Source: Leptobrachium leishanense (lineage: Eukaryota; Chordata; Amphibia; Anura; Megophryidae). Taken from it: a stretch of 64,000 nucleotides of DNA. Below the pieces are notes generated by a model. That model worked only from the letters and a program-made list of their open reading frames with translations, did not search any database and had not been told where the DNA came from. The stretch lies in contig CM019066.1 of assembly GCA_009667805.1 (NCBI GenBank), positions 120,171,690-120,235,689 of the forward strand, read 5' to 3'. A program made the position numbers and the translations under genes. Shown piece after piece: positions 30,687 to 42,624 of the stretch (positions are counted from its first letter, which is position 1; every line of letters begins with the position of its first letter).

Positions 30687-31612
30687 ACATGTCAAAGACT
30701 GAACTCCTACTTATTCCTCCCTCCAATGCCTCCCCACCTCCTGACTTCTCTATCACGGTGGAGGGTATCACCATCTCCCCATCAAACCAAGTTCGCTGCC
30801 TTGGAGTTACACTTGACTCTGCTCTTTCCTTCATCCCCCACATCAAGTCTCTTTCCTCCTCCTGCCAATACCAACTGCGTAATATTTCCAGAATTCGGCC
30901 ATTTCTTACCGCTGTCACCACAAAACAACTCATACACGCCCTGGTAATCTCCCGACTCGACTATTGCAATAATCTCTTATCTGGCCTCCCTCTGTCCCGC
31001 CTCTCCCCCCTACAATCCATCCTGAACGCCTCCGCCAGGCTAATTCACCTCACCCGCCGCTCTGTCGCTCCCCTCTGCGAGTCCCTTCACTGGCTCCCCA
31101 TCCACTGCAGAATTAAGTTAAAAATCCTTATCCTTACCTACAAAACCCTCACTAACTCAGCTCCCCACTACCTGTCCTCACTAATCACAAAATACACCCC
31201 AGCCCGAGCCCTAAGGTCAAACAGTGACCTGCGTCTAGCTTCTCCCCGCATCACCTCTTCCCATGATAGACTGCAGGATTTCTCACGTGCAGCCCACACT
31301 CTCAGGAACGCTCTCCCTCGTACTGTCAGACTTTCCCCTAACTTCTCTTCCTTCAAACGCTCCCTATTTAGGGAAGCCTACCACCCAACTCACTGACGCA
31401 ACCATCAATCACTCTCACCTTACAGTCCTCTCCTCCTGTTTCCAACCCCAACCCTCCCAGATTGTGAGTTCCTACGGGAATAGGGCCTTCATCTCCTCCT
31501 GTACTGTTTGTCAAATGTTGTTCAATGTATTGTAACCCTGTCTATACTGTGCTTATTGTACAGCGCTGCGGAATATGCTGGCACTTTATAAATAAAGAAT
31601 AATAATAATAAT
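30687..31612 (+). mobile_element. L2-like LINE fragment, copy 2
   Basis: Same truncation point, same tail and same flanking minisatellite as copy 1, with only a few base differences. Best explained as duplication of copy 1 with the minisatellite rather than a second insertion. Confidence 0.9.
30689..31396 (+). pseudogene. L2-like reverse transcriptase C-terminal fragment, copy 2
   Basis: Same 235-codon fragment as copy 1. Three substitutions noticed: RIKFK becomes RIKLK, AAPTLW becomes AAHTLR in two changes. The Trp to Arg change affects the conserved LWN motif, so this copy appears to be the derived one. No catalytic residues. Confidence 0.88.
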
Positions 31613-31834
31613 GTGTGAGCTGGGGCCAATATACATCCATGTGTGAGCTGGGGGCCAATATACATCCATGTGTGAGCGGCGGCAATATACATCCATGTGT
31701 GAGCTGGGGGCCAATATACAGCCATGTGTGAGCTGGGGGCCAATATACATCCATGTGTGAGCTGTGGGCCAATATACATCCATGTGTGAGCTGGGGGCCA
31801 ATATACATCCATGTGTGAGCTGGGGGCCAATATA

Positions 31835-33476
31835 CAGTCAGGTCCAGAAATATTGGGACATCGACACAATTCTAACATCTTTGGATCTATACACCACCAC
31901 AATGGAGTTGGAATGAAACAAACACAATGTGCTTTAACTGCCGACTGTCAGCTTTAATTTGAGGGTATGTACATCCAACTCAGGTGAACTGTGTAGGACT
32001 TACAGCAGTTTGCAGATGTGCCTCCCACTTGTTAAGGGACCAAACGTAATGGGACAATTGGCTTCTCAGCTGTTCCATGGCCAGGTGTGTGATATTCCCT
32101 CATTACCCCAATTACAATGTGCAGATAAAAGACCCAGAGTTCATTTCAAGTGTGCTATTTGCATTTGGAATCTGCTGCTGTCAACTCTCAAGATGAGATC
32201 CAAAGAGCCTTCACTATCAGTGAAGCAAGCCATCATTAGGCTGAAGAAACAAAACAAACCCATCAGAGATAGAAAGAACATTAGACGTAGCCAAAACAAC
32301 TGTTTGGAACATTCTCAAAAAGAAGGAACGTACCGGTGAGCTCAGCAACACCACAAGACCTGGGAGACCAAGGAAAACAACTGTCGTGGATGAATGAAGA
32401 ATTCTTTCCCTGGTGAAGAAAACACCCTTCACAACAGTTGGCCAGATCAAGAACACTCTCCAGGAGGTAGGTGTATGTGTGTCAAAGTCAAAAATCAAGA
32501 GAAGACTTCACCAGAGTAAATACAGAGGGTTCACCACAAGATGTAAAGCATTGGTGAGCCTCAAAAACAGGAAGGACAGATTAGAGTTTGCCAAACAACA
32601 CCTAACAAAGCATTCACAGTTCTGGAACAAGATCCTATGGACAGATGAGACCAAGATCAACTTGTAACAGAGTGATGGGAAGAGAAGAGTATGGAGAAGG
32701 AAAGGAACTGCTCATGATCCTAAGCATACCACCTCATCAGTGAAGCATGGTGGTGGTAGTGTCATGGCGTGGGCATGTATGACTGCCAATGGAACTGGTT
32801 CTCTTGTATTTATTGATGATGTGACTGCTGACAAAAGCAGCAGGATGAATTCTGAAGTGTTTCAGGCAATATTATCTGCTCACATTCAGCCAAATTCTGC
32901 AGAACTCATTGGACGGCGCTTCACAGTGCAGATGGACAATGACACAAAGCATACTGCAAAAGTAACCAAAGAGTTTTTGAAGGGACAGAAGTGGAATGTT
33001 ATGGAATGGACAAGTCAATCACCTGACCTGAATCCCATTGAGCATGCATTTCACTTGCTGAAGACAAACCTGAAGGGAAAATGCCCCAAGAACAAGCAGG
33101 AACTGAAGACAGTTGCAGTAGAGGCCTGGCAGAGCATCACCAGGGATGAAACCCAGCGTCTGGTGATGTCTATGCGTTCCAGACTTCAGGCTGTGATTGA
33201 CTGCAAAGGATTTGCAACCAAGTATTAAGAAGGGAAAGTTTGATTTATGATTATTATTCTGTCCCATTACTTTTGGTCCCTTAACAGGTGGGAGGCACAT
33301 CTGCAAACTGCTGTAAGTCCTACACCGTTCACCTGAGTTGGATGTACATACCCTCAAATTAAAGCTAACAGTCTGCAGTTAAAGCAAATTTGTTTCATTC
33401 CAACTCCATTGTGGTGGTGTATAGAGCCAAAGATGTTAGAATTGTGTTGATGTCCCAATATTTCTGGACCTGACTG
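31835..33476 (+). mobile_element. Tc1-like transposon, copy B, 1642 bp
   Basis: Starts CAGTCAGGTCCAGAAATATT and ends with the inverse. TA at 31833-31834 and 33477-33478. The flanks rejoin into a standard minisatellite unit (AATA-TACATCC), so the insertion site is unambiguous. Subterminal ~200-bp inverted repeats include GGTATGTACATCCAACTCAG on both sides. Confidence 0.95.
32193..33228 (+). pseudogene. Tc1-like transposase, broken (copy B)
   Basis: DD34E family transposase, about 340 codons when uninterrupted. The frame begins MRSKEPSLSVKQ. A small deletion in the KPIR region shifts frame, TGA follows the TTVVDE motif, and TAA interrupts the first catalytic segment (TDETKINL). The catalytic context remains visible: D in WTDETK, D in QMDNDTKH and E in NPIEHAF. 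The C-terminal 163 codons from 32740 are open. The copy cannot supply transposase. Confidence 0.94.
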
Positions 33477-34389
33477 TACATCCATGTGTGACCTGGGGCA
33501 ATATACATCCATGTGTGAGCTGGGGCCAATATATATCCATGTGTGAGCTGGGGGGAAATATATCCATGTGTGAGCTGGGGCAATATACATCCATGTGTGA
33601 GCTGGGGGCCAATATATATCCATGTGTGAGCTGGGGCCAATATATATCCTTGTGTGAGCTGGGGCAAATATATCCATGCGTGAGCTGGGGGGGCAATATA
33701 TATCCATGCGTGAGCTTGGGGCAAATATATCCATGTGTGAGCTGGGGCAAATATATCCATGTGTGAGCTGGGGCAAATATATCCATGTGTGAGCTTGGGG
33801 CAAATATATCCATGTGTGAGCTTGGGGCAATATATAAATGTGAGCTGGGGCCAATTATATCCATGTGTGATCTTGGGGCAAATATATCCATGTGTGAGCT
33901 TGGGGCAAATATATCCACGTGTGAGCTTGGGGCAGATATATCCATGCGTGAGCTTGGGGCAATAGATATAAGTGGCCCCAGCTCACGTTTATATATGTGT
34001 GAGCTTGGGGCAAATATATCCATGTGTGAGCTTGGGGCGATATATAAATGTGAGCTGGGGCCAATTATATCCACCTGTGAGCTTGGGGCAATATATAAAT
34101 GTGAGCTGGGGCCAATTATATCCATGTGTGAGCTTGGGGCAATATATAAATGTGAGCTGGGGCCAATTATATCCATGTGTGATTTGGGGCCAATATATTC
34201 ATCTTCTTATACTGTATTTTTCTTTTAAGACACATAATTAGTTCAGACAGTCGTATGAAGTGTTTTTTTTCTAAAATAAATCAGTATTCAGGTCTAATTG
34301 CGGGGTTGGCACTTTGAGACACATAGGTTGGTTCAGCAATCCAGTTTGGGCACTCGGACTCAAAAAGGTTCGCCATCCCTGGTCTAGAT

Positions 34390-35849
34390 AATAATAGATC
34401 TTAGGTATGATTATTGTTAGTTTCAAGTTGTAAAGTGATTTTGCCTTTGTGAAATTACTAGGGATGCACTAGTACTTGTCCTCATGCAAATACCCCGATA
34501 CTTCTTCCAATACCGGATGCTGGCACTGGGCTGGCTTGAAAAAGCAGTATCTGAGGGACTGGCACAGCTGCCAGAATGCTCTTGCAGCATTCTGCCAGAC
34601 CCCTCCGACTGATTGCATTCCAGCGAGCGGCCCCCAGCATCTGCAAGTTATAATGCGGCTCTGCTGGGGCCTCCAACCGCGCTCCCCCGAAATCTTGCAG
34701 AGTTCTGCAACGAGACATCTTCTGAGGAATATCCGCCGACTGTCGTGCATTGAATAGTGCAAGTAATATACAACTTTTATTCACAGTGCAAGTTGTTCCA
34801 TGTGTGTGGGGATTCCTCTAACTCATCTTGCCCTTAAAATACTACATCCCATTTGTTTTTTTACTTGGTGCATTTACTCATTCCTTTTGTGCTTTCCTCA
34901 GATTTTTTTTCCCCTCGTATTGTTGTCTCCCATTACTGTAACTCAACACACTCCTCCGCTGAGGGGTTTCTCAATTTTTTTCTCATCCCCACCCACCTTC
35001 TCTCTCCTTTCCCATTCCAGTTCCAGGAGGATGTATCCCCATATGGTTATGGGAATGATGGTTTTCTTTGCCACGCTCCTGCCACACAGACAGCTTTTTA
35101 TGGGGGAGGCGATCCTCAGTTATGAGTAATGGTCAAGAGCTTTTCCATATACTGGCCTTTGTTTCCACTTGGTACTGAAATGCACAATGCACTCTTACCA
35201 AGTCTTTGACCAAAATGTAACCTTTTACTTTTAGCCACTTCCCCCACGTAAAAATATAGGGCTGTACTACAACCTTGATGTTAATTTACCCAGAGCTGTT
35301 ATAAACTTAGCAACTCCATATATTTTAATGACGCTGGGAGACTTACAATAGCTCTGGTTAACTGTACATCAGGGTTGGGATGGAGCCCAAGCCCATAGTA
35401 TTTATATTTTCATGGCTCTTGGCATTCTCACTGTTAACCCAGATCTGGCTACTATCCCCTGTTTAATCTAAGTGCAGCTGAGGGACAATATTCAGCAAGA
35501 AAACCTTCTGACTGTAACATAACTATTAAACTATTAAAAAAAATGTCAGATGTCCAATGCCGAGGCACCCTAGACTGTTACGGTCATCAACTGTGATCAT
35601 GTCGGATGGTGAGTTTCTGTACCATCTGTCCTCGGTCTTTTTCTATATCCTGATATATTGAAATCTTAAACTTCTAATAGTACTAAAATAGGCTTTGATG
35701 CAATCATGAGTTTAAGTGTGTTAAAACAAATCATGGCATGTGACAACCAAGTCAAAATGACATACCCTATTAAAATTGGCCAGTCGTCTTATGACTAGAA
35801 TGACCATTTAGCAATCTTATTAGCCTGTTCCATGATTTCAGTCTCTCAC
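34390..35849. other. Intronic sequence, possible hAT remnant
   Basis: CTAGGGATGCAC at 34459 resembles a hAT end but no partner end or target duplication was found. The rest up to the exon at 35850 has no recognised feature. Confidence 0.35.
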
Positions 35850-36014
35850 CTGTTGAAGGTCTCTTCATGGATGTTCTATTAAACGGACTTGGGCTAAAAC
35901 TGTGTCTGAACAAACGACTAGGATTTTCAGCTTGCGCCTTTTCAACAATTTCATGAACAATGTTGTCATCTGCATTGTCCCTTAAACTACTTTTTGGTCT
36001 CCAGTAACTGTTAC
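35850..36014 (-). CDS. Internal coding exon of the unidentified host gene
   Basis: On the minus strand, acceptor TTTTCATTCCAG, then 2 nt + 54 codons + 1 nt, then a strong donor GTGAGAG. The one open frame gives SYWRPKSSLRDNADDNIV near the start and FRHSFSPSPFNRTSMKRPST at the end. Phase 1-1 joins it to the exons at 56294-56456 (upstream) and 9801-10037 (downstream). The Ser/Pro/Arg composition continues into the next exon. No domain recognised. Additional phase 1-1 exons could exist in the long introns on either side. Confidence 0.75.
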
Positions 36015-36392
36015 CTGGAATGAAAACAAAGCAGCACTCATTTATCTTAGTTATTTGTGAAAATTCATAACCATCAGCAACACAAGTATAATAAGGTATC
36101 CCAATCTGTCCTCAAGGTGTTTGTGTAGTGTCACCAACACAAATCTCACAGAGATCTACAATAAGACCACATAATAAAGAGAAAGCTGTGGAACAAACGA
36201 TAGCTACTAGACATTTAATAAAGTGCCGTGTATGGTAACAATACTCCAGATATAACAAAAGGAGGACAATGGAAGATATTCTTGAAATGAAAGCAGGTCT
36301 GCTGGGCATAATATTTGTAAAAAAGCAAATAAATGTGCTGTTCCTAAAGGGATACTCTTATCATTTTAAACTGTACCCTAAATATATTCTAT
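36015..36392. other. Intronic sequence without recognised feature
   Basis: Short spacer between the exon acceptor and MITE-1. Confidence 0.5.
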
Positions 36393-37266
36393 CAGGGTTA
36401 TCCAAAGAGCTCCGAATTGCTTGAGAAAGGTAACCGAACGCTGAAAATCAGCGTTCGGTTACCCTTCCTGGCCATTCGGCTATCCAAGGAGCGGGCAATT
36501 CGCCAAATCCTGGCGAATTGCCTGCACATATGGTGCCTGTTCAGTGCCTGTTCGAGGGCAGAGAAATCCCCATGAAAAGCACTGCTTCGGCTATTCAGAG
36601 AACGAAAAACAGCAGTGAAAGTTCCCGAAATGCCCTGCCATTCGGGGGTTTAACTCGACAAGTTACTTCAGGAGAATCCCATAGGCTTCAATGTTAAAAA
36701 TATTCCCGTTTTAATTCAATATCTAATAAACCTTTCGTTATAAAATTCTGCAGTAGAGTCTCTTTATTTATAGATTTTTTAGGATACTTTAAGCATTTTT
36801 CAGATTTTTTTTTTTTTTAAAGTTTACTTATTTTTTCTGTAACAGCCCTTTTTATTATCATTCCCTGGCCCGCCTGTGTAAATTTCAGACATTTTCGCTC
36901 AGTAGTTTCTTTGCAAAAAGCGTTTCATTTTCACAGATTCACACAAACTATTTTGCTAATTTATTCGCCTCCCTCGTCTGTGGTCTCAGCTGCTTCGGCT
37001 GTGATCGGCCCCTGCTCGGGCATTTTCTGTAGTTTTCGGCAGGTTAATCCAGATGTTTTTGGGGGTTTTCAGCGTGCATTCGGTGGGTTTTGCGGTTCGT
37101 TTTCGTCGGGATTGCGGCAGCCTTTCCCTGCAATTCGGGGACCCTGTGGTGCTTGCTGAATACACCGCAGGGTCACCGAAATGGGATCGGCAAAAGGAAC
37201 CGAATTGAAGAGAACGAAAAGTCACCGAACGTGCGGTGACCTTTCGAATCTCTTTGAATAACCCTG
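36393..37266. mobile_element. MITE-1 family copy (0.87 kb)
   Basis: Termini CAGGGTTATCCAAAGAG and CTCTTTGAATAACCCTG. Collinear with the copy at 8560-9443. Confidence 0.9.
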
Positions 37267-38108
37267 ATTCTCTTACCAAACTATATCACGATTTACACCT
37301 GATTAATTACCACTGATATATATGCCATGTATTTATTTTCTTTAAAGCTCAGTGATCCCTTACTACATGTTCGTTTGCACTGTATTTTGTATATTCCAAG
37401 AACAAATTAGAGTAGATCATAATTTAAAACAGAAAAAAAATGTTAACATTGTATTGTTTTAGCGTCCGCCTAAATTCATTTTGTGAAAACACATCTCCAA
37501 TAATTCAGCAATGAGTGGATTGTACAGCTTTAGTGAATCTGTTCACGAGCACCCTCAAGCAGATTTGTTCAATTCTATTAATGCTAAAATGTCAACCATG
37601 AAATTCAAATAATTGCCACTTAGTACTTTCCATGGTGCCACATAGCCCTCTGATATCATTCTAATGCGGATACTGGCTGTGAATATCATCCTAAAATACC
37701 TAAATAAATTTTAAGGGCCTACAAAGCGCAGAATGTGTTTTCTGAGCATAATGACAAGTTAGGAATATATTTATTCCATTAAAAATACTTCAAAATGCAT
37801 ATCGTGAACCGCACTTTAATTTAATGTGATGCTATACCACGAGCATTACCACATTTATAACGTAGATGATGTAGGCAATATATTTAATAAATTTAGCTTA
37901 AGTACTAAGGTACAGCCCATCTGCTAGGTTTGTCACCTCTAATTCGTCACAATAGAAAAGTGTCAGTAGGCATACTGAAGTATTCATTTGGTGTAAACCA
38001 CAATTACATAGAACTCCATAATTAGCAGTAAGTAAGCATACATACACCGTTCAAACTGATGTCGTGATGGATCTACAGAGCTGTAAACTGGCATTTAAAA
38101 CCAATATA
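37267..38108. other. Intronic sequence without recognised feature
   Basis: AT-rich, no repeat boundary or exon signals seen. Confidence 0.5.
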
Positions 38109-38290
38109 CAGGGTTATTCAGAGAAAGGTGAAACTCAAGAGAATGACTGGAGAAGTGAAAATTCGAAGTCAAAATAGACAAACCAGAAAAATTCTCCCAT
38201 TTATCTCACTTTCCAAATCGGCTATTTGGTCTAGCTTGTTTTCTTCTCCTGCCAATTCTCCTGGTTTTCACCTTTCTCTGAATAACCCTG
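38109..38290. mobile_element. MITE-2 copy
   Basis: CAGGGTTATTCAGAGAAAGG to CTTTCTCTGAATAACCCTG, with the family interior. Confidence 0.9.
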
Positions 38291-38964
38291 ACAGAGGTTG
38301 CTACTGTACATAAATGGTCATTAGAGTCTTAAGTACACTTGCCATCATCATCATCAAGATAAACCTCTTAAGGTACCGTAGGTTGTAACATAATGTCAAA
38401 TACACAGCCTACCTTTTTTTCCAGATCAAATACAACATAGTGTGTTTATTTTATACCATGCACAAAACCTTTTGGGGCAAACAAAATGTGGTGTTGAGTG
38501 CCCCTTTAAGAATCTCATATCTGTGTTATATCCATCTCCAAACTATTTTTTCACTACTCTTGAAAATTATTCCACGTAGTATAACCTCAGTACATTTAAT
38601 GTAAAATATTCTTTTGAATCTATCTCTTTTCAGTGTATCTCAAGGGCTTACCATTGCTCATCTGGAGTAACCATCTTTACATTCATTTAAGTTCATTCAT
38701 ATTATCCAACTGAGTACCAAGTACAATTTGAACAAATGAAACATTTCTGGGCATATTTTTGTGACGCTTGTGCATGTGCTTGATTTGACAGCATGCGCTG
38801 ACAAATGCACTTCCTGTTACTTGCTTTTTCTGTTATCCCTTGGTCCTATAAGTGGGCTGCCTTACAAAGACGTATGGTCATTTCTACAGAGAGAACGGTA
38901 ATGATGGAAATGTATTGTAAGGGAGCTGTGTAAATATGCCTTACAAAATGATAGTAAAAACTCT
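38291..38964. other. Intronic sequence without recognised feature
   Basis: No coding block or repeat recognised. Confidence 0.5.
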
Positions 38965-39958
38965 GGGCACTATTCCCTAGTTAACGTTAGCATTTGGATG
39001 TGTAAGCGCTATCGCTAGGATAAGTGACTTTAGGCTCGCGTCAGACGAGCGCACTATGTGTGCCCATACTGACGTGCTTACCGGCGCCCGTCGCAGCGTT
39101 GTGACGCTGCAACGGGGCTGGTCACAATGCTTGTGCACGCGCGCGCGACGAGCATCCGTTATCAAAGCCTCCCCGTCGATGCACTAGGATGCGCGTTGAC
39201 GGGGCTGCAAAGTGTGCGCTCAGCGAGGTGGCCAGACAGGCGTCGAGTGGAAGGAACGTCCACTCTCATGGACATTCCTTCCGCTTTCCAATGACGCTCT
39301 GATCCTAGCCTTAACGTATGCCCCCCATATTACCGTTCTGACACTGAACACGTAAAAAAAATCACTTAGCGAATCAGTGATTGTGCTAGCTTCCGAAGCA
39401 GACTGTACTTTGCGCATCCTATACTTAACAAGGGGAGCGCAATCATTAATTAGTATTTTGATAAGTAAGGTATTACAAAGTGCTAACACTAATTACAGCA
39501 GGGACGTGCAAGGCAACATTTTAGCTACTTCTAAAAGCTGGTGCCACATGATTCCATTTTTGCTAAATAATTTAGCACCCCCTGAAAACCTCCCCAATAA
39601 ATCCGATACTCACCTCTCATCCCGCAGTGATCAGCCGCTTCTCCTGGCCGCAAGCAGAGTGAGACTGGGAAGAAATAGTTCCCAGTCTCCCACAGCGATC
39701 CCTCCGCGGCGCTGCTTGGCAGGGGGGGGGGGGCGAGATCGGTCCGGAAGCGCTAACCTCTATGGAGTCCTATGGACTCCAGGAGGTGATACATGCAGCA
39801 GTGCTATCCCAGTGGTTAGCACTGCGTTCCAGGGGAAGGTGCCAAGGTAGCGCCTACCCCAGAATCTCAAGCTAAAATATAGACCATACAGGGAAACCTG
39901 CAGGTGCAGATTTACCTCATTAGCGTCCCCATATTAGTGCACAGTAGGAATAGGGCCC
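38965..39958. mobile_element. MITE-4 copy with a nested Harbinger MITE
   Basis: Termini GGGCACTATTCC and GGAATAGGGCCC. Interior block CTTAACAAGGGGAGCGCAA corresponds to CTTAACATGGGGAG in the copies at 42625 and 59310 and its inverse in that at 63066. It is interrupted by MITE-3 at 39033-39310. A G-run lies at 39722-39733. Confidence 0.8.
39033..39310. mobile_element. MITE-3 copy inserted in MITE-4
   Basis: GGCTCGCGTCAGACGAGCGC at the left, GATCCTAGCC at the right. Exact TTA duplication at 39030-39032 and 39311-39313. Confidence 0.9.
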
Positions 39959-41313
39959 TCTATTAGCTAAGTGATCATGCATTTTCTATGATAATAATAA
40001 AAAGAGACAGTTTCCTTTTATATATTAATGTTTGATTACACAGAATCCTGTCCAGACTATATGCCTACGTCAAATCTGATCACCGTTGATATATTTTGTA
40101 GAAAATGGTATGTAAAAAGTATGAATTCCGAAAGCAGCTCAAATTTTGAGCAGTATAGTTTATAATATTGAACAATTAAAAAATGGTGTATAGTGTAATA
40201 TATTTATTAGGAGTTGTTGACAATGCTAGGAATCTTACTCTTAAATGTGAGCTTTTACATAAAAATAGTCTTTTATCAAGGGTAAAAATCCAGTATTTAT
40301 AAAAGTAGAGATATCTGTTCTCTCTGTTTTCGCATAGCACTATGGATGGAAAGTCCATTTTTTTCCAGGGTGAACGCGAGCAAGGTGTTGTCAGGTTTCC
40401 TCTCTGAACTGAAGCAGATTCTCTGTGGAAGACCCACAAGTCCTCGTTCTCATTTCCTTCTTGTGGCTACTGTAATCTGTAGCCCGATAGCGCGTTTTGC
40501 TTATTACTGATCTCCTATCACTGACCTGGTTCTGTATTTAGACCAGACCTCTGACTATTGTGTATAACCTGGCCTTTAAAAGGATCGGTGTGACCATCTG
40601 TAGTCCTCTGGGTTTACCTTCTGCAAAAGATTAGTCTTGCAGATCTTATTTGACTTGTGGGAAGATGGACAAGGATATTTTATGGTTCTCTTAAGAAAAA
40701 TTTCCCAACTCGAGAAAGATTCAGTAAGACTCATGAGCTTGCTAGGTGCCCTGAGCCACAGCAGAAGCATGTTTACATTTCTCTTTACATTATTTTTATA
40801 TTTGTATCTTGTTTTAACAATTTTATTTATTGCGGTGTGTCTTTTGTGTTTGAAAATATATTGTGGGATGGCTGCAAGCTGGCATTTTTTTCTCTCACTT
40901 GGTAAAATGTGTCTGTTTCAGAGCTGTAAACAAAACCTTTCACTCCGAGTCCTAATGTTTTTACTTGCAATGGAAAAAACTTTGCAGATCTTGCACAAAG
41001 TGCCGTTTCTTAATGAATTTCACTTTTCAAGCTGACAACTTCTTGTGAGATCTTATGATTTCATTGTAGATGTAGTAAGTCGATTTAATGAATCTAGGGA
41101 ATGGATGCGATCACCGGATTTTATGGCTATGAAGGATTAATGTGTAGCTCATTTGAAATCTTGAGTGTTTCTATAAATCTTACTAATATAATATGAATAA
41201 TATATATCTTTCTGCCAAGTTCCTTCTTGTATCAAACATTCATTCGATCAGTATCTACAGGATCCAATTTATGCTGAATACTATTAACTTCTGAATGTAA
41301 GCTACAGAGGTAC
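39959..41313. other. Intronic sequence without recognised feature
   Basis: No repeat termini or splice-bounded frame found. ORFs at 40176-40439 and 40637-41035 lack further support. Confidence 0.45.
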
Positions 41314-41361
41314 CTTTGGCTACATCAAAGGCGAACCGTGTGGTACCAACAACACAGTAGT
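41314..41361 (-). CDS. Possible 48-nt micro-exon of the host gene
   Basis: On the minus strand, acceptor AAGTCCATTAG, 2 nt + 15 codons + 1 nt, and donor GTACCT. The open frame reads YCVVGTTRFAFDVAK. It is phase 1-1, so it would fit between the exons at 56294 and 35850 without changing the frame. The donor is mediocre and a 48-nt open stretch is weak evidence by itself. Confidence 0.35.
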
Positions 41362-42624
41362 CTAATGGACTTATTAAAAATAGGACATCACAATGCAACA
41401 GTAGGTAGCACAAGAACAATTGAATCATGCTAGAACATGCAATAAATATATTATGTCTCTAACGAGACAGTCTGCAAATATAGACAAGCCGTATTCACAT
41501 TATGATTAATAGACTAAATGTTAAAGTTACATTACAATTAAAATTGCATGAGGTGATGCTTTCCATTTTTATGCTCAGATAATAAGTGAACTAGAAGCCT
41601 GGCATTCAAAGAACAAGAGAACAAGCTGGGTAATTGGAATAACGGTGTTCATAAAGCACTCATTATAATATTTCTACTGTATCAGGAAAGAGACTTCCTG
41701 GTATTCTTTATTTATTTACCTTGCAGAAAAAAATGGGTTTTCTCTGTTATTTTGCATGAGCTCTATCCCACGCTGCTTGACTGAGGCTTAATTACTACTT
41801 TTTAGCTTTTTGCAGAAAGAAAAAGAGGTGGGATCCTTCAATTTAGTCATTTTATTTTTTAGGAATAAGTTTGGAAGGTGCATGCTCGGCTCACCAGTTT
41901 ATATTCAAGGTGTAAAAAGGTGATTGATTTAATATCTTGTATATTGTTCCCATAAAACAAAAACTATAGGAATGAAAAATGACTTTGCATAAGTTCCAAA
42001 TTGATGGGAGAAATAAAAAAAGAATGGTACAACATAATATTTAGTGTTTTGCCTTAAAATGGTCGTAAAAACTACAAGAAAGCTACTTTTACTGAGTAAA
42101 CCTTTTATGTGGTGGAAAAAATAAAGATAAATGGAAGAGAAAGAAATTTTGCGAATCTTAATCTTTTCTGGATATATCCACAAAATGGGCTTATTTGCAG
42201 ACGTATCATTTTGTGTTCAGTATATATTTTGTACAATGCGTTATAACTCCTCAGTATAAAGTGTATTAAACTGGCAACAAAAGAAACCAAAACATGGATT
42301 TTCCAGGTCTGTTCATCTCTAATCTTGAATCTGTGCCGACATGTAGCATTTATTTCCCAGCTGCAATACAATTTTATGGATATACCTATTAAATTGTATG
42401 TAACTCACTGACAATGACCAAGATTCTCTTGGCGCTACAAGGCCGCACACAAGAGTAATAGGGTCATAGAAGTGACACTTGCACTTGCAAAAATGAAGAA
42501 AATATACTTAAAGAGTTTTTTGGTTGTCAATGACTTTTCATTTGCTTCTTGTTATGTAATGTAAACTATATATGACACTAGTATATGTATGAGGCATCAT
42601 TTTTCTATAATGTTAAAACAATAA
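41362..42624. other. Intronic sequence without recognised feature
   Basis: AT-rich, nothing supportable. Confidence 0.5.

Larger units (their letters stand above)
29620..34190. repeat. Roughly 27-29-bp minisatellite, interrupted
   Basis: Unit CCAATATACATCCATGTGTG followed by AGCTGGGGG. Units right of 33540 mostly read AAATATATCCATGTGTGAGC. Interrupted by LINE copies at 29690 and 30687 and the Tc1 at 31835. Numerous ORFs here are repeat artefacts. Confidence 0.93.
29332..34381. mobile_element. hAT-type element swollen by minisatellite, LINE copies and a Tc1
   Basis: Starts CAGTGATGGTGAACCTATGG and ends with the related inverse TTCGCCATCCCTG. Exact 8-bp duplication GTCTAGAT at 29324-29331 and 34382-34389. 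No transposase remains. The inside is a minisatellite (29620-34190) interrupted by two L2-like copies and one Tc1 transposon. Confidence 0.94.

Noticed and set aside
29692..31396. Two host genes duplicated in tandem
   Set aside because: Motifs are those of a LINE reverse transcriptase C-terminus, with LINE tail and (AAT)n.
34459..34760. hAT-like start CTAGGGATGCAC
   Set aside because: No inverse end or 8-bp duplication found nearby, so not called as an element.
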